Below are positions 31,053 to 40,488 of a stretch of DNA of 48,473 nucleotides, in pieces. This stretch comes from JAUQQI01 sp040289115. Its GTDB lineage: Bacteria; Chloroflexota; Dehalococcoidia; JAUQQI01. A program made the translations under genes and the position numbers. The notes under the pieces were generated by a model, which made no database searches, was not told the origin of the DNA, and saw only the letters and a program-made list of their open reading frames with translations. The stretch is from contig PSKS01000014.1 in assembly GCA_040289115.1 (NCBI GenBank), positions 1 through 48,473 on the forward strand, in the 5' to 3' direction. Within the stretch, counting starts at the first letter, position 1, and each line of letters starts with the position of its first letter.

Positions 31053-34000
31053 TCATGCCGAGCCGTTCCGGCTGGCCAGCTGCGCGGCCAACTCCAGCAG
31101 TCGCCCCGTATCCGTGTGCCGACCCCGGGCCAGGCGGATGGCCGCCAGGGCCGCATAAGCCCGGGACGCCAGGATGGGGTCCTCACTTTTGGCCGCTGCC
31201 TCAAGCCAGAGGGCCTCGGCCGCATCAAGGTCACCCCTGGCTTCAAAGGCAGCGGCCAGCAGACCCAGGGCTTCCCCAGCCATGTGGGGACTTCCGTCCC
31301 CGACATGCGGCAGGAGGCTTTCAACCACCAGATCCCAGAACCCGAAGCGGCCGTAGAGTCGCCCCAGCATAACTGCCCGTTCGGCCTCATCAGGCCAGAG
31401 CCGCTCCACCAGGGGCATAAGGGCCTCGAAATGGTCGAACTCTTCCCGTTGTAGAAGCACCCCCAGCACCCACCCCACCGCCGAGCGGTCGGCCGGAAGA
31501 AACTCCTCAAGCCGAGACCGGCCCGAAAGGGCCACGGCCACCCGGCCCACGAGTCCCCCAAGCAAACCCGCGGCCTCCTCGTAGCGACCCTCGAACAGGG
31601 CCAAAAACCCCTTTATCTCCGTCTCACCCGCGCCCGCAAGGTGAGCTGCCGCCTCCAAGCCCTGAGGCGGCACCGGCAGGTCCGCAAATATCGCCCTTCC
31701 TACGGCCGCGGCCAGCGGCCCCGCAATGGGCTGCCCAAGAATCCGGCTTAGCGCCTCTAAAAATTCCGCCCCACTCGAAGCCCTGGGAAGAAGCAGACGC
31801 ACCAGAGCTTCGACTGCCGGCCGGTAACAACGGCCGGTCTGAAGGGAAAGTCGCAGCGACCGGGCAAAGGCTTCGACCGCCTCCCCCAGTTTCCCCTCCC
31901 GTTCGGCGCAGATGCCCAGCCAGTAGAGGGCCCCATACCCGGCAGCCCCTTCGTTTCTTATTTCCAGGGTCCATGCCTCGGCCTGCCCCCCGGCCAGGCA
32001 TCCTTCAAAGGACCGGCGAGCTCCTTCGATATCTCCCAGGGCCAGGCGGGCTTGGCCCTCCAGGAGCCGCAGGTTTGGGTGGTCCCCAAGGCCCTCGGCC
32101 GCCTCTCTGAGCAGGGCGAGGGCGCCCCGAGGTCGGCCCAGCTTAAGGGCTGCCACAGCCGCCAGCTCAATGGCCCTGGGCAGCCACATCCGATACTCCC
32201 CCGGCAGGTACCGGATGGCCCGCCGGAAGCAGAAAAGGGCCCCCTCCCACCGGCCGGCGGCAAAATACTCCTGGCCCAAGTTAAACCAGCCAAAGGCATC
32301 GGTGGGGTTCTCGGCAATCTCCTGCCGGGCCAGCTCAATGTTCCGCCGGTGTTTCTCCCCAACCCTAGGATTTATGCTCAAATACCCGTAGTGCTCGATT
32401 TCAACGTCCAGGACCCCCAACCGGGCGGCCGGCTTTAGCTCTTTAAGGCTTTCCAAGATCTGCTCGTGGAGCCGGCGACGGAATTTAAGGCCGGGCAGGT
32501 TTCTAAAAAGTCTTAAAGCCGGGGTCACAACGGCGTCGGCCGAGCCGGGTTCCGGACCCAGGTAAGTGACCTGGGGCAGCAAAAATCCGTCCGCATCCGT
32601 CTTGGTAAGGAAATCCCGTATTTGCGAGACTTTAGTCTCGCAAATGCCCCGACCCAGGGCTTCGTCGGCGTCCAGCACCAGCACCCACTGGCCGCGGGCG
32701 CAGCGCAGGGACTCGTTGCGGGCCTCGGCAAAGCTGCCGGTCCACGGGAAGAAGGTTACCTTCGCCCCAAAGGCCCGGGCGACCTCCGGGGTACCGTCGG
32801 CTGAGCCGGTGTCCACCACGATGACCTCGTCTGCAATGCCCCGGACGCTTTCCAGACATCGGGGAAGGTCTTTGGCACCGTCTTTGATCACCATGCACAG
32901 GGAAATTAAGGGGCGGCCGTCGTCCGCGTCCTCGGGGGGGCAGGTTTTGGCCACGCCGGCCGCCCAGACCGGCCGGCGGCCGGCCTCGCTTAGCCGGGCC
33001 AGCACCCCCCGAGCGGCGTGGTCCCAGGTATGGGCCGTGCGGATGCGCCTTGCCGCCGCCTCTCCCTTCCTTCGGGCCTCGTCGTGGTGGTGGTACACCC
33101 ACCGAAGGAGGTCGATAAGGGCGTCCAGGTCCGGCTCGAAAACCCAGGGCCGGCCCACCAGTTCCGGCAAACCGCCGGCCAGGGTCTTAAGAAAGACCGG
33201 TCTGGCCGGAATGAGGTAGGCTGTGCTTTCGTCGGCAAACTCCAGGACCGGCCCGGCCCCGGTGGCGATGACCGGCAGGCCCGAGGCCATCGCCTCGGCT
33301 ACCGGCAAGGCGAACCCCTCCCCTCGGAAGGGATGCACCAGGCAGTGGCAGGCAGTGTAAAGCCCGGGCAGGGCCTCGTCGGGAAGCTCCCGGTCGATGT
33401 AAACAATGGGCGGCCCGTCGCTGGCAGCAAGCTGCTTTACCTTCTCCCGGAGGGTCCCGTCCCGGTAAAAGGAGGCAACGCCCACGTCCTTGACGACCAG
33501 GACCACGTCGTCGGTGGACCTGAACGCCCGCCGGTAAGCCTCAAGGAGCAGGTCTATCCCCTTGCGCCAGAGGGTTCCGCCGACGAAGAGAAACTTAAAA
33601 CCCCGGTCCGGGATGCCGAGGGCGGCTGGCGCGGCCCCGGGATGAAATCGGTCGGGGTCTACCCCGTTGGGGACCACGTGGACCCGGTCAGCCGGAACGC
33701 CCCCCTCCACAAAGCATTCCCGGACAAAGGCTGAGGGAACCCAAAGTTCGGCGCCCACCCGGTTTAACCCCTCCACCCACTCCCTGGGAACGCTGCCGTA
33801 CTCCCACGGCTGGATGACGGCAAAGCGGCCGGCCGGGGGCGGGTTGAAATCCGGGGGCCACCGGTGTCGAACCCACAGGGGCGGCCAAGCCGGCGCGGAG
33901 GCAGCTTGGCCGCCCGGTTCGCGGGGTATAACTCTTACACCGGCCCGCTCCAGGGCCCGGGTGAGCTCCCGGTTCACCCGGGCGAAGGAATGGGTCGAGG

Positions 34001-35999
34001 AGAAATCCCCTTCCCAGACTAGAACCGGCGGCGCCGGTCGCCGGCGTCGGCGGTCGGACCGGGCCGCCTCCTTGAGGATCTCCAGCTCGGCCACAACCCG
34101 GCGGGTCACTGCCTCCCGGTTAAACTCACCGAGCACCTTCCGGCGGCCAGCCTCGGCCCGGGTCCGGGCGACATCGGGCCTTTCGACTACCTCCCGCATC
34201 AACGCTTTAAGGTGCTCGGCCGAAGGCTCGGCCCAGCGGTGCCCCCGGTAAAGGGCGACCTCTTTTACGGCCTTCTCGGGCACCGGCACGAGCCGGTAGT
34301 CGACCAAAAATGCCGTCTCGGGGGTGGCGAAGTCCCGGTGGCCGCCCCACCCGGTGACGATAACGGGCCGGCCGGTGGCCATCGCCTCCGCCGCCGGCCG
34401 GCAGAAACCCTCCCCCCGGGTGGGCAGCACAAAGGCGTCGGCCGCTGCGTAGAGCCGGGGCATCTCCTGTGCCGGTATGTCCGAGAAGTAGAGGATGATG
34501 TTGGGCGGAAGGTCCCGCCCCAGAAGCTCGCAGATCCGCCGCCTTACTTCGGCCGGGGAAAGCCCCCGGTAAGACCAGACCTTTAAAATTAAGGCCACGT
34601 CCGCGTCGGGACCGAAAGTTTCGGCAAAAGCCCGGACCAAAATGTCCCAGCCCTTCCGAAGGTTGAAGTCCAGAACCGAGAGGAAGTTAAAGCCCCGCCG
34701 GCCCGGAATCTCCAGGGGCTCGACCCCCCGAGAAAAGCGGGCCCCGTCGATGGGGCTGGGAATGACCGCAAGCCTTTCGGGGTCCACCCCGCTTGCGGCG
34801 AAGGTCTCGACGTTGAAGCTTCCCGGCACCCAGACCCGATGGGTCCGGTTGAGGACCCCGACCCACCCCTCGGGAATTCGGTCAGTCTCGAACATCGTCC
34901 GGATGACGTGAAGATGGGCCCCAACCGCCGGCCGGTAAAGCTCTGGCAGCGCGTGGAAAACCCCCACCGCCGGCCCATCCCCCACCGGATCTAAAACCCT
35001 GGTGAGTCGCGCCAGGGTAAGGGCTTCGTCGGGCGGGAGTTCCACCCGGCTCTGGCTCCAATGGACGGGCAAAGCCCTTACGGGATGGCCCGCCCCGGCC
35101 AGGCCGAGGACGAACTGCCTGGCCTCATCGGCGTAGCCGCTCCGGTCGAAGAAGGGTGCTTGCCAAATGACGCGGGGCGTATCGGGCCCCGGGGCTTCGG
35201 TGGGGTTAAGGAGGAGGCTTTTTGCCGCCACCAGATTCTCCGGTGGGGCCGGCCTTTGAAGTCGTCCACCCCGGCCGAAGCACGCTCGCCAGCGCCGTAA
35301 AAACTCGGCCAGGTTCGAACCGTCGTGCTCGGACCGGCCTGAGCTCTGGCTTTCCAAGTGGTAGACCACCGCCTCCGGCTCGTAGACCACCCTCAGACCC
35401 AAAGACCGCACCCGCAAGCAAAGGTCCACATCCTCGAAGCCGTTAAGAAAAGTCTCGTCGAAGCCCCCGAGTTTTAAAAAGAGCTCCCGAGGGATGAGCA
35501 TGCAGGCGGCCGTAACCATGTCAAAATCCCGGCGTCGGCCCGCCGCCGGGGCGTCGGCCGGGGCAAAGCGGTGGAGGTGGATTGGGGCGCCCCGGCGAAA
35601 GACGATACCGGCGTGCTGGATGCGGCCGTCGGGGTAAAGGAGCCTTGCGCCCACGATGCCCACCCCGGGCCGGGCGGCGGCTTGGACCATAGCCTCCACC
35701 CAGCCGGGGGTGGGGATGGTGTCGTTGTTAAGGAAAATGAGGAGCCTTCCTTGAGCCTTTAATGCCCCCAGGTTGCAGGCCCGGGCAAAGCCCAGGTTAC
35801 GTTCGCTCCGAATTACCGTAACCCGGCCGGCAGCCGCTTCCCCGGCCAGGTAAGCTGGCGTCTCGTCCGTGGAACCGTTATCTATGACGATTATCTCGCA
35901 AAAGTCCGGGGCCGTCCGGTAGGTCGTCTCCAGACACTGCCGGGTAAGCTCTGCCCGATTAAATACAGGGATGATTATCGAAACTTCAGGCTCCTTCAC
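31053..35999 (-). CDS. Giant multidomain glycosyltransferase: GT2 - GT4 - GT4 - GT2 - TPR
   Basis: About 1648 residues with four glycosyltransferase modules: GT2 (about 5-240; VSIIIPVFNRAE, FLNNDT), a GT4-like domain (about 290-640; NFLSVLDFNLRKGWD, TRGEGFCRPAAEAMATG), a second GT4-like domain (about 670-1020; FVGGTLWRKGID, FRGEGFALPVAEAMASG), a SunS-like GT2 (about 1070-1290; LCMVIKDGAKDLPRCLES, LVLDADEALG), then TPR-like helices to the end. It would build several sugars of one glycan; the position after flagellin, fliS and another glycosyltransferase points to flagellin glycosylation. I chose GTG 35999 because GGAGG lies 6 nt upstream; it overlaps the preceding gene by 14 bp. Confidence 0.88.
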   Translation of the reverse strand: MKEPEVSIIIPVFNRAELTRQCLETTYRTAPDFCEIIVIDNGSTDETPAYLAGEAAAGRVTVIRSERNLGFARACNLGALKAQGRLLIFLNNDTIPTPGWVEAMVQAAARPGVGIVGARLLYPDGRIQHAGIVFRRGAPIHLHRFAPADAPAAGRRRDFDMVTAACMLIPRELFLKLGGFDETFLNGFEDVDLCLRVRSLGLRVVYEPEAVVYHLESQSSGRSEHDGSNLAEFLRRWRACFGRGGRLQRPAPPENLVAAKSLLLNPTEAPGPDTPRVIWQAPFFDRSGYADEARQFVLGLAGAGHPVRALPVHWSQSRVELPPDEALTLARLTRVLDPVGDGPAVGVFHALPELYRPAVGAHLHVIRTMFETDRIPEGWVGVLNRTHRVWVPGSFNVETFAASGVDPERLAVIPSPIDGARFSRGVEPLEIPGRRGFNFLSVLDFNLRKGWDILVRAFAETFGPDADVALILKVWSYRGLSPAEVRRRICELLGRDLPPNIILYFSDIPAQEMPRLYAAADAFVLPTRGEGFCRPAAEAMATGRPVIVTGWGGHRDFATPETAFLVDYRLVPVPEKAVKEVALYRGHRWAEPSAEHLKALMREVVERPDVARTRAEAGRRKVLGEFNREAVTRRVVAELEILKEAARSDRRRRRPAPPVLVWEGDFSSTHSFARVNRELTRALERAGVRVIPREPGGQAASAPAWPPLWVRHRWPPDFNPPPAGRFAVIQPWEYGSVPREWVEGLNRVGAELWVPSAFVRECFVEGGVPADRVHVVPNGVDPDRFHPGAAPAALGIPDRGFKFLFVGGTLWRKGIDLLLEAYRRAFRSTDDVVLVVKDVGVASFYRDGTLREKVKQLAASDGPPIVYIDRELPDEALPGLYTACHCLVHPFRGEGFALPVAEAMASGLPVIATGAGPVLEFADESTAYLIPARPVFLKTLAGGLPELVGRPWVFEPDLDALIDLLRWVYHHHDEARRKGEAAARRIRTAHTWDHAARGVLARLSEAGRRPVWAAGVAKTCPPEDADDGRPLISLCMVIKDGAKDLPRCLESVRGIADEVIVVDTGSADGTPEVARAFGAKVTFFPWTGSFAEARNESLRCARGQWVLVLDADEALGRGICETKVSQIRDFLTKTDADGFLLPQVTYLGPEPGSADAVVTPALRLFRNLPGLKFRRRLHEQILESLKELKPAARLGVLDVEIEHYGYLSINPRVGEKHRRNIELARQEIAENPTDAFGWFNLGQEYFAAGRWEGALFCFRRAIRYLPGEYRMWLPRAIELAAVAALKLGRPRGALALLREAAEGLGDHPNLRLLEGQARLALGDIEGARRSFEGCLAGGQAEAWTLEIRNEGAAGYGALYWLGICAEREGKLGEAVEAFARSLRLSLQTGRCYRPAVEALVRLLLPRASSGAEFLEALSRILGQPIAGPLAAAVGRAIFADLPVPPQGLEAAAHLAGAGETEIKGFLALFEGRYEEAAGLLGGLVGRVAVALSGRSRLEEFLPADRSAVGWVLGVLLQREEFDHFEALMPLVERLWPDEAERAVMLGRLYGRFGFWDLVVESLLPHVGDGSPHMAGEALGLLAAAFEARGDLDAAEALWLEAAAKSEDPILASRAYAALAAIRLARGRHTDTGRLLELAAQLASRNGSA
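32620..32645. repeat. Intragenic perfect inverted repeat, 12-bp arms
   Basis: ATTTGCGAGACT (32620-32631), spacer TT, AGTCTCGCAAAT (32634-32645). It encodes ICETKVSQI just after the DADE metal-binding motif of the last GT2 domain. Its core AGACTTTA-GTCT matches the centre of the palindrome at 12-41. It is AT-richer than its surroundings. Confidence 0.85.
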
Positions 36000-38991
36000 G
36001 GGCAACCTCCACCAGGGCGCTGACAAGGAACTGTAAATCCTGCGGCCGGGCCCGACCCAACCGCGCCAGTGGGGTCAGCAGTGCCGCAGCCAGCTCCGGA
36101 TTTCCCGCCCGGGCCGCAATGCGGGCCAGCGCCCGAGCCCGGTCATCTTCGTCCGGCCAGACCCAGGCGGCCAGGGGAAAGATTCGGTCGAGCTCCTCGG
36201 CCCGTCCCAGCTTAAAGAGCAGGTAAAAGACCTCCTCATACTCGGCCGCTGCCCACCCATCCAGCCAGACGGGGGCCACATCCGGGAGGGGCTCACCCTG
36301 AAGGGCCCCCAGAATCCAGGCCCACAGGGGTTCCGACCGGGCCTCAGCCGCAAGATTTCGGGAGCTGGCAGCCAGGGCTGCCGCTAGCCGGTAAAGAATC
36401 CGAATTTCGGGTGGTCCGTATCGGCCTGACCTGAGAATCCGAAGGGCCGCCGCAAAACGGCCGGCTTCCAGGGCCGCCTGTGCCCGCCGGATAAGTTGGG
36501 CCGTGCCCGGAACCTGCCCGTAAACGGCCAGCCCTTCCGCCACACCCTCCAGGTAAGCAGCCCACAGCAGACGGCCATAGACCGCCTCCAGGGTGGGCTT
36601 AAGCTCGGGGTTTTTGGTCACCGAGCCTTCCAGCAGGGCGACCTGGGCCCTAAGACGTTCCACTTCGCCGTCCACCCGGCCTTCAATTCCCGGCAGAAGT
36701 CTGGGCGCCAGCTCGGGGTGTTTGTGGGCAAAGACCACCGCCATTCGGCCACAGGTCCGCTGGCGGCTCACGTAGTAGTCGGTGTCGGCGGGGTGATGGT
36801 GGTAAACCACCGCCTCGGGCCGGTAGTAGACCTTAAGGCCCCGCCGGGCCAGCCGGTACCCGAATTCGATGTCGTCCCAGAGGTAGGTGAAGGCGGGGTC
36901 AAAAAACTCGCCGTGGTTTAAAATAAAGTCTCGTTTTAATGAAAGACAGGTCCCGTAAAAGTGCCAGAAATCCACTTCCTTACCGGGGACAAGGCCCCTA
37001 AAGTCGAACTGCTGGCCGCCGGCGCCGGTCACGTATTCCATAATCGGGTTGATCTCGAGCTGCGGCGCCCACTCCACCCGGCCCAACATCCCGACCCACA
37101 CCTCCGGGTGGTCCCGGTGGAACTTCAGGTGGGACGAAAGACCGTCAGGGGGGAGGGTCACATCGTCGTTTAAGAAGAGGACCACGTGGCCCCGGGCTGC
37201 CCGGATGCCCCAATTGCGGGCAGCCGCCAGGCCCCGGTGGGGGCGACGGAGTAAGCGAATTTTAAGCCGGTCCTTAAAGGCTTCGATGGCCGCCGGCGGG
37301 TCCGAACCGTCGTCCACGACGACCACCTCGAACTCCCGGCGGGAAATCTTCTGGGCGGCCAGGGATTCCAGGCAGCGGTGCAGCTGGTCAGTTCGATTTC
37401 GGGTGCAGATAACCACGCTAAGGAAAGGGCGCGGCTTAGAATACCAGGCCAGGAGTCTATATTTTAAATATTTGCCCGGAGTTACCTCGAACCGGTACGT
37501 GTCGTCGAAAAGCACACACCGGCCCCGTCGGACCCCACCGATGAGCTTCCGCACCTGGCGGTAATACTCCGGGTAGACCGTATCGGTCCTTTTGTCGGGC
37601 GGATCTAGAAGGAAATTAACCACCACGATTTCGCCCAGCCTTTCCAAGGTCTTAAGAAAGACCCGGGCCTCGGGCACGTGCTCGATGACGTCGAAGCTAT
37701 AAACCAGCCGATGCCGGGGTATGGGGTCCCTTTCGATGTCATAGACGGGCGCCCCAACCTTTCGGCGTTGAAGCCGCCATTTCAAATAGCGGGTTGAGGG
37801 GTTGTCGAAATCGGCGAAGGCCACCCGGCGATAGCCCAGCTCCATCAGCCTGAGGCCGTCGGCCCCGATGCCACACCCGTAGTCAAGGACAGTATCATCA
37901 AGGGCCGTAAGGGCCCGGACAAGCCTCAAGCCGGGCGCCTTGGCCCCCGAAAGGTCCCAGAGGGTAAGGTCGTAAAGGTAAATTCGGGAGCGCCGGTAAA
38001 ACTCCCTGGGGTCATGGAATCGACCGAACTCGGCGTCTACCTTGGCCGCCACGTCCCGGAAAACCTCGGGGTCAAATTCGGGCCCCAGGTATTCTTTAAG
38101 CTCGGCCAGCCGGTCATCGGGCCGCACCCGGCCGACACCCTGACCCGGCCTTAAGTCCCAGGTGGCCCCCTCCCGGCGGTAGGCTGCCCCGCAGTAGGCA
38201 CAGCGCAGAAGGTCCGGTTGGGGAATAAGCCCCCGCCGGCACTCGGGGCAGGCCAGAACCTTAAAAACATCCGGCTCGGCCTTAAGCCCTTTGAGAACGG
38301 GCCCCGGCCGACCCGCAAGCTCGACGATAAAGTTGACCCGGTACGGCGTGCCGATGGCTGCCTGCCGGCAGAGGCGAGCCCAGGCCCCAAGCTCAGACTT
38401 TACAGCTTCGACGGCCTCCCGCCCGAGGCCAGGCAAATGGTCAAAAACGGTGAGTATTAAGTGAAAAAGAACGTTTTCCCCGAAGGACATATCCAGGCGG
38501 AGCTGGAGGTTCTGGACCTCGGCTAGCCCCTTAAGCAACCCCTCCACTTGTTTGGGATCCGGCAGGCCGGCGGCGACATGCTCAGTTACCCAGCCCGGGA
38601 CGGTGCCGAAGATGGCCTCATGCCAGCGGGCAAAGGCGTTATCGGCCCGGCGGGCCGCCTCTCCGGCGGGGAAAGTTATGAGCAGCCGCCGGGCTGCAAC
38701 CCGCAGGGCCTCCTTGAGGGCCGCTGGCCGGCGTTCGGGCGGAAGGTGCTCTAAAAGGTCGGCTAAAAGGACCGATTCGAAGGCCCCATCCAAAAAGGGC
38801 AGGGCGGTGGCGTCCGCCCGGATGGCGAAGTTTAACGGGTGGGGCGGCCCCTCAAAGCTGAGGTCAACCCCCACAAAGGACCTGCCGGTCCAGAAACCAA
38901 CTCCGAAGGGGCCGCTCCCCACGTCTAGAGCCGGAAGGCCACGGCTGACCGGCTCGAGAAATGGAGCATATCTTGACAACCAGTTAAGCAT
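35986..38991 (-). CDS. Methyltransferase - zinc ribbon - methyltransferase - GT2 glycosyltransferase fusion
   Basis: About 1001 residues. A first SAM-methyltransferase-like domain (DVGSGPFGVG near 23-32; DLLEHLP), a zinc ribbon (C248, C251, C264, C267), a second methyltransferase (LDYGCGIGADG 369-379; FDVIEHVPEA), a GT2 domain (LSVVICTRNRTDQ from 524; FLNDDVTLP; YLWDDIEFGYRL) and a helical C-terminus. It could make and O-methylate a flagellin sugar. I chose ATG 38991 because GGGAGGA lies 5 nt upstream; it overlaps fliS by 8 bp, so chaperone and glycan enzymes are co-translated. Confidence 0.88.
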   Translation of the reverse strand: MLNWLSRYAPFLEPVSRGLPALDVGSGPFGVGFWTGRSFVGVDLSFEGPPHPLNFAIRADATALPFLDGAFESVLLADLLEHLPPERRPAALKEALRVAARRLLITFPAGEAARRADNAFARWHEAIFGTVPGWVTEHVAAGLPDPKQVEGLLKGLAEVQNLQLRLDMSFGENVLFHLILTVFDHLPGLGREAVEAVKSELGAWARLCRQAAIGTPYRVNFIVELAGRPGPVLKGLKAEPDVFKVLACPECRRGLIPQPDLLRCAYCGAAYRREGATWDLRPGQGVGRVRPDDRLAELKEYLGPEFDPEVFRDVAAKVDAEFGRFHDPREFYRRSRIYLYDLTLWDLSGAKAPGLRLVRALTALDDTVLDYGCGIGADGLRLMELGYRRVAFADFDNPSTRYLKWRLQRRKVGAPVYDIERDPIPRHRLVYSFDVIEHVPEARVFLKTLERLGEIVVVNFLLDPPDKRTDTVYPEYYRQVRKLIGGVRRGRCVLFDDTYRFEVTPGKYLKYRLLAWYSKPRPFLSVVICTRNRTDQLHRCLESLAAQKISRREFEVVVVDDGSDPPAAIEAFKDRLKIRLLRRPHRGLAAARNWGIRAARGHVVLFLNDDVTLPPDGLSSHLKFHRDHPEVWVGMLGRVEWAPQLEINPIMEYVTGAGGQQFDFRGLVPGKEVDFWHFYGTCLSLKRDFILNHGEFFDPAFTYLWDDIEFGYRLARRGLKVYYRPEAVVYHHHPADTDYYVSRQRTCGRMAVVFAHKHPELAPRLLPGIEGRVDGEVERLRAQVALLEGSVTKNPELKPTLEAVYGRLLWAAYLEGVAEGLAVYGQVPGTAQLIRRAQAALEAGRFAAALRILRSGRYGPPEIRILYRLAAALAASSRNLAAEARSEPLWAWILGALQGEPLPDVAPVWLDGWAAAEYEEVFYLLFKLGRAEELDRIFPLAAWVWPDEDDRARALARIAARAGNPELAAALLTPLARLGRARPQDLQFLVSALVEVAREGA

Positions 38992-39316
38992 TGACTTCCT
39001 CCCAGGCCGCCCGAAGACCGGACCAAACCTTTTGGGCTTCGGCAAGCCTGGCCGCATCGGCCGTGAGGCTAGCCTGGACGAGGCGCTCCCACACGAAGAT
39101 GTAAAGTCGGCGCAGATTCCGGGCTACCTCCCCGCCCTTTTCCAAGTCCAGGGCCTTTAAAAGTTCGGCGACGACCTCCTGGGCCCGGACGATGGGGGGT
39201 TCGGCGGCCTCAGGCCGTCCCTCGGCCAGGGCGGAGGCGGCCTCAGCCATAAGCTCCTCGCCCCGGCGAAAGAGCAGCCGCACCAGCTCCAACGGAGTCA
39301 GGTTTTCCAGGTTCAT
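38984..39316 (-). CDS. fliS: Flagellin chaperone FliS
   Basis: A helical protein of 110 residues that binds flagellin C-termini and keeps them unpolymerised before export. The FliS pattern is clear: LTPLELVRLLFRRGEELM, RAQEVVAELLKALDLEKGGEVARNLRRLYIFVWERL, then ending W-x-x-L-R-x-A-W-x-E. Here it follows flagellin across a terminator and overlaps the glycosyltransferase gene. FliD is not seen in this window. Confidence 0.85.
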   Translation of the reverse strand: MNLENLTPLELVRLLFRRGEELMAEAASALAEGRPEAAEPPIVRAQEVVAELLKALDLEKGGEVARNLRRLYIFVWERLVQASLTADAARLAEAQKVWSGLRAAWEEVNA

Positions 39317-39446
39317 GGCCTACCCCCTGTTTCTTCGGCTCCTACACCGACCATATGCCCCTTCCCGGGCGGGGACCAGGGCCAGTTGGCCAACCCCGGC
39401 CAGCCGGTGTTACCAGCCCCCTGGGGGAATAATTTCCAGGTCTGCA

Positions 39447-39484
39447 ACAAAAGGGCTTGCCCGGGGTAAGTCCCGGGCAAGCCC
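39447..39484 (-). terminator. Intrinsic terminator of flagellin
   Basis: Perfect 13-bp stem GGGCTTGCCCGGG/CCCGGGCAAGCCC (39453-39465 and 39472-39484) with a 6-nt loop. On the minus strand it is followed by TTTTGTTG. It lies 19 bp after the flagellin stop codon, so flagellin can be made as a single-gene message and fliS read by read-through or from its own promoter. Confidence 0.88.
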
Positions 39485-39502
39485 TCCGTTTGCAGGCTCC
39501 CT

Positions 39503-40342
39503 TTAGCGAAGAAGGTTGAGAACCACCTGCGGGTTGACGTTGGCCTGGGCCAGGACGGCCACGCCGGCCTGCTGCAGGATCTGCAGCCGGGTGAAGTTGA
39601 CCATCTCGGAGGCCATGTCGGTGTCCCGGATCCGGGATTCGGCCGCCGTCAGGTTTTCGGCTGCCACCGACAGGTTGGCGATGGTGTGCTCTAAGCGGTT
39701 CTGGACGGCACCCAGGCCCGACCGGACGTTGGAGATGTCACGGACGGCCGCATCCACCCCGGTGATGAGGGCCTCGGCCGTGGTCTGGGCCGGGGTCATG
39801 TTGAAGGCGTCCACCAGGCCCGAGAGGTTGCCGCCGATGGCTGTGGAATTGACGTTGCTGATGGTCACCGTGATGGTCTGGTTCTGGTTGGCCCCAATAT
39901 GGAAAAGCCTGCTGAAAAAGCTGCCGTCCAGTAGGTTCTGGCTGTTAAACTGGGTCTGCTGGGCGATCCGGTCCAGCTCGTTCCTCAAGGAGACCAGCTC
40001 CTGGGCGATGGCCTGCCGGTCCTCGGTGGTGAGGGTGTCGTTGGCGGCCTGGACGGCCAGCTCCCGCATCCTTTGGAGGATGGAGTGGACCTCGTTCAAG
40101 GCCCCTTCTGCCGTCTGGATTAAGGATATCCCGTCCTGGGCGTTCCTTACCGCCTGGTTTAAACCCCTCACCTGCGCCCGCAGCTTTTCGCTGATGGAGA
40201 GCCCGGCGGCGTCATCGCCTGCCCGGTTTATGCGGAGGCCGCTGGAAAGCTTCTCCGCCGACTTGCTGAACGCCAGGGCCGTCATCATCAGGTTCCGCTG
40301 GGCATTCAGCGCCTCAATATTGGTGTTTACCCGAAAGCTCAT
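39503..40342 (-). CDS. fliC: Flagellin
   Basis: Filament protein, 279 residues, nearly minimal. The conserved D0/D1 ends are complete: MSFRVNTNIEALNAQRNL, KLSSGLRINRAGDDAAGL, and at the end IRDTDMASEMVNFTRLQILQQ with the terminal NLLR. Only a short variable middle (about 145-185) remains, rich in Asn/Thr and a possible glycan site. It keeps the LQRMRELAVQAAND stretch known as the TLR5-recognised surface. I chose ATG 40342 because GAGGAGGG precedes it; the frame is open 75 bp further upstream. One flagellin gene is visible. Confidence 0.97.
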   Translation of the reverse strand: MSFRVNTNIEALNAQRNLMMTALAFSKSAEKLSSGLRINRAGDDAAGLSISEKLRAQVRGLNQAVRNAQDGISLIQTAEGALNEVHSILQRMRELAVQAANDTLTTEDRQAIAQELVSLRNELDRIAQQTQFNSQNLLDGSFFSRLFHIGANQNQTITVTISNVNSTAIGGNLSGLVDAFNMTPAQTTAEALITGVDAAVRDISNVRSGLGAVQNRLEHTIANLSVAAENLTAAESRIRDTDMASEMVNFTRLQILQQAGVAVLAQANVNPQVVLNLLR

Positions 40343-40415
40343 AATTCCCTCCTCTTCGCTTGAATTTTCTTTCGTCCCGGACCGTCTGCTTGTCCGGACC
40401 GTATTCCACCCATAC

Positions 40416-40423
40416 ATATCGAC
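40416..40423 (-). promoter_or_regulatory. Possible sigma28-type -10 box of flagellin
   Basis: Minus-strand GTCGATAT, close to the CCGATAT element of flagellar sigma factors, about 75 nt before the ATG. The -35 position falls in the T-tract of the upstream terminator and matches TAAA poorly. Direct repeats GGACCGT lie between the box and the start codon. Confidence 0.35.
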
Positions 40424-40432
40424 GGGCGGCCG

Positions 40433-40466
40433 TAAAAAATAAGGGGCAACCTAAGAGGGTTGCCCC
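40433..40466 (-). terminator. Intrinsic terminator ending the hook-gene transcript
   Basis: On the minus strand GGGGCAACC and GGTTGCCCC (40458-40466 and 40443-40451) with a 6-nt loop are followed by TTATTTTTT. It separates the fliH-to-40489 operon from flagellin. Confidence 0.9.
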
Positions 40467-40488
40467 AATGGGAATGTTATCCGGCGCT

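Noticed and set aside
40343..40417. Longer flagellin beginning 25 residues upstream
   Set aside because: Those residues are not flagellin-like, and GAGGAGGG sits immediately before the ATG that gives the universal flagellin N-terminus.
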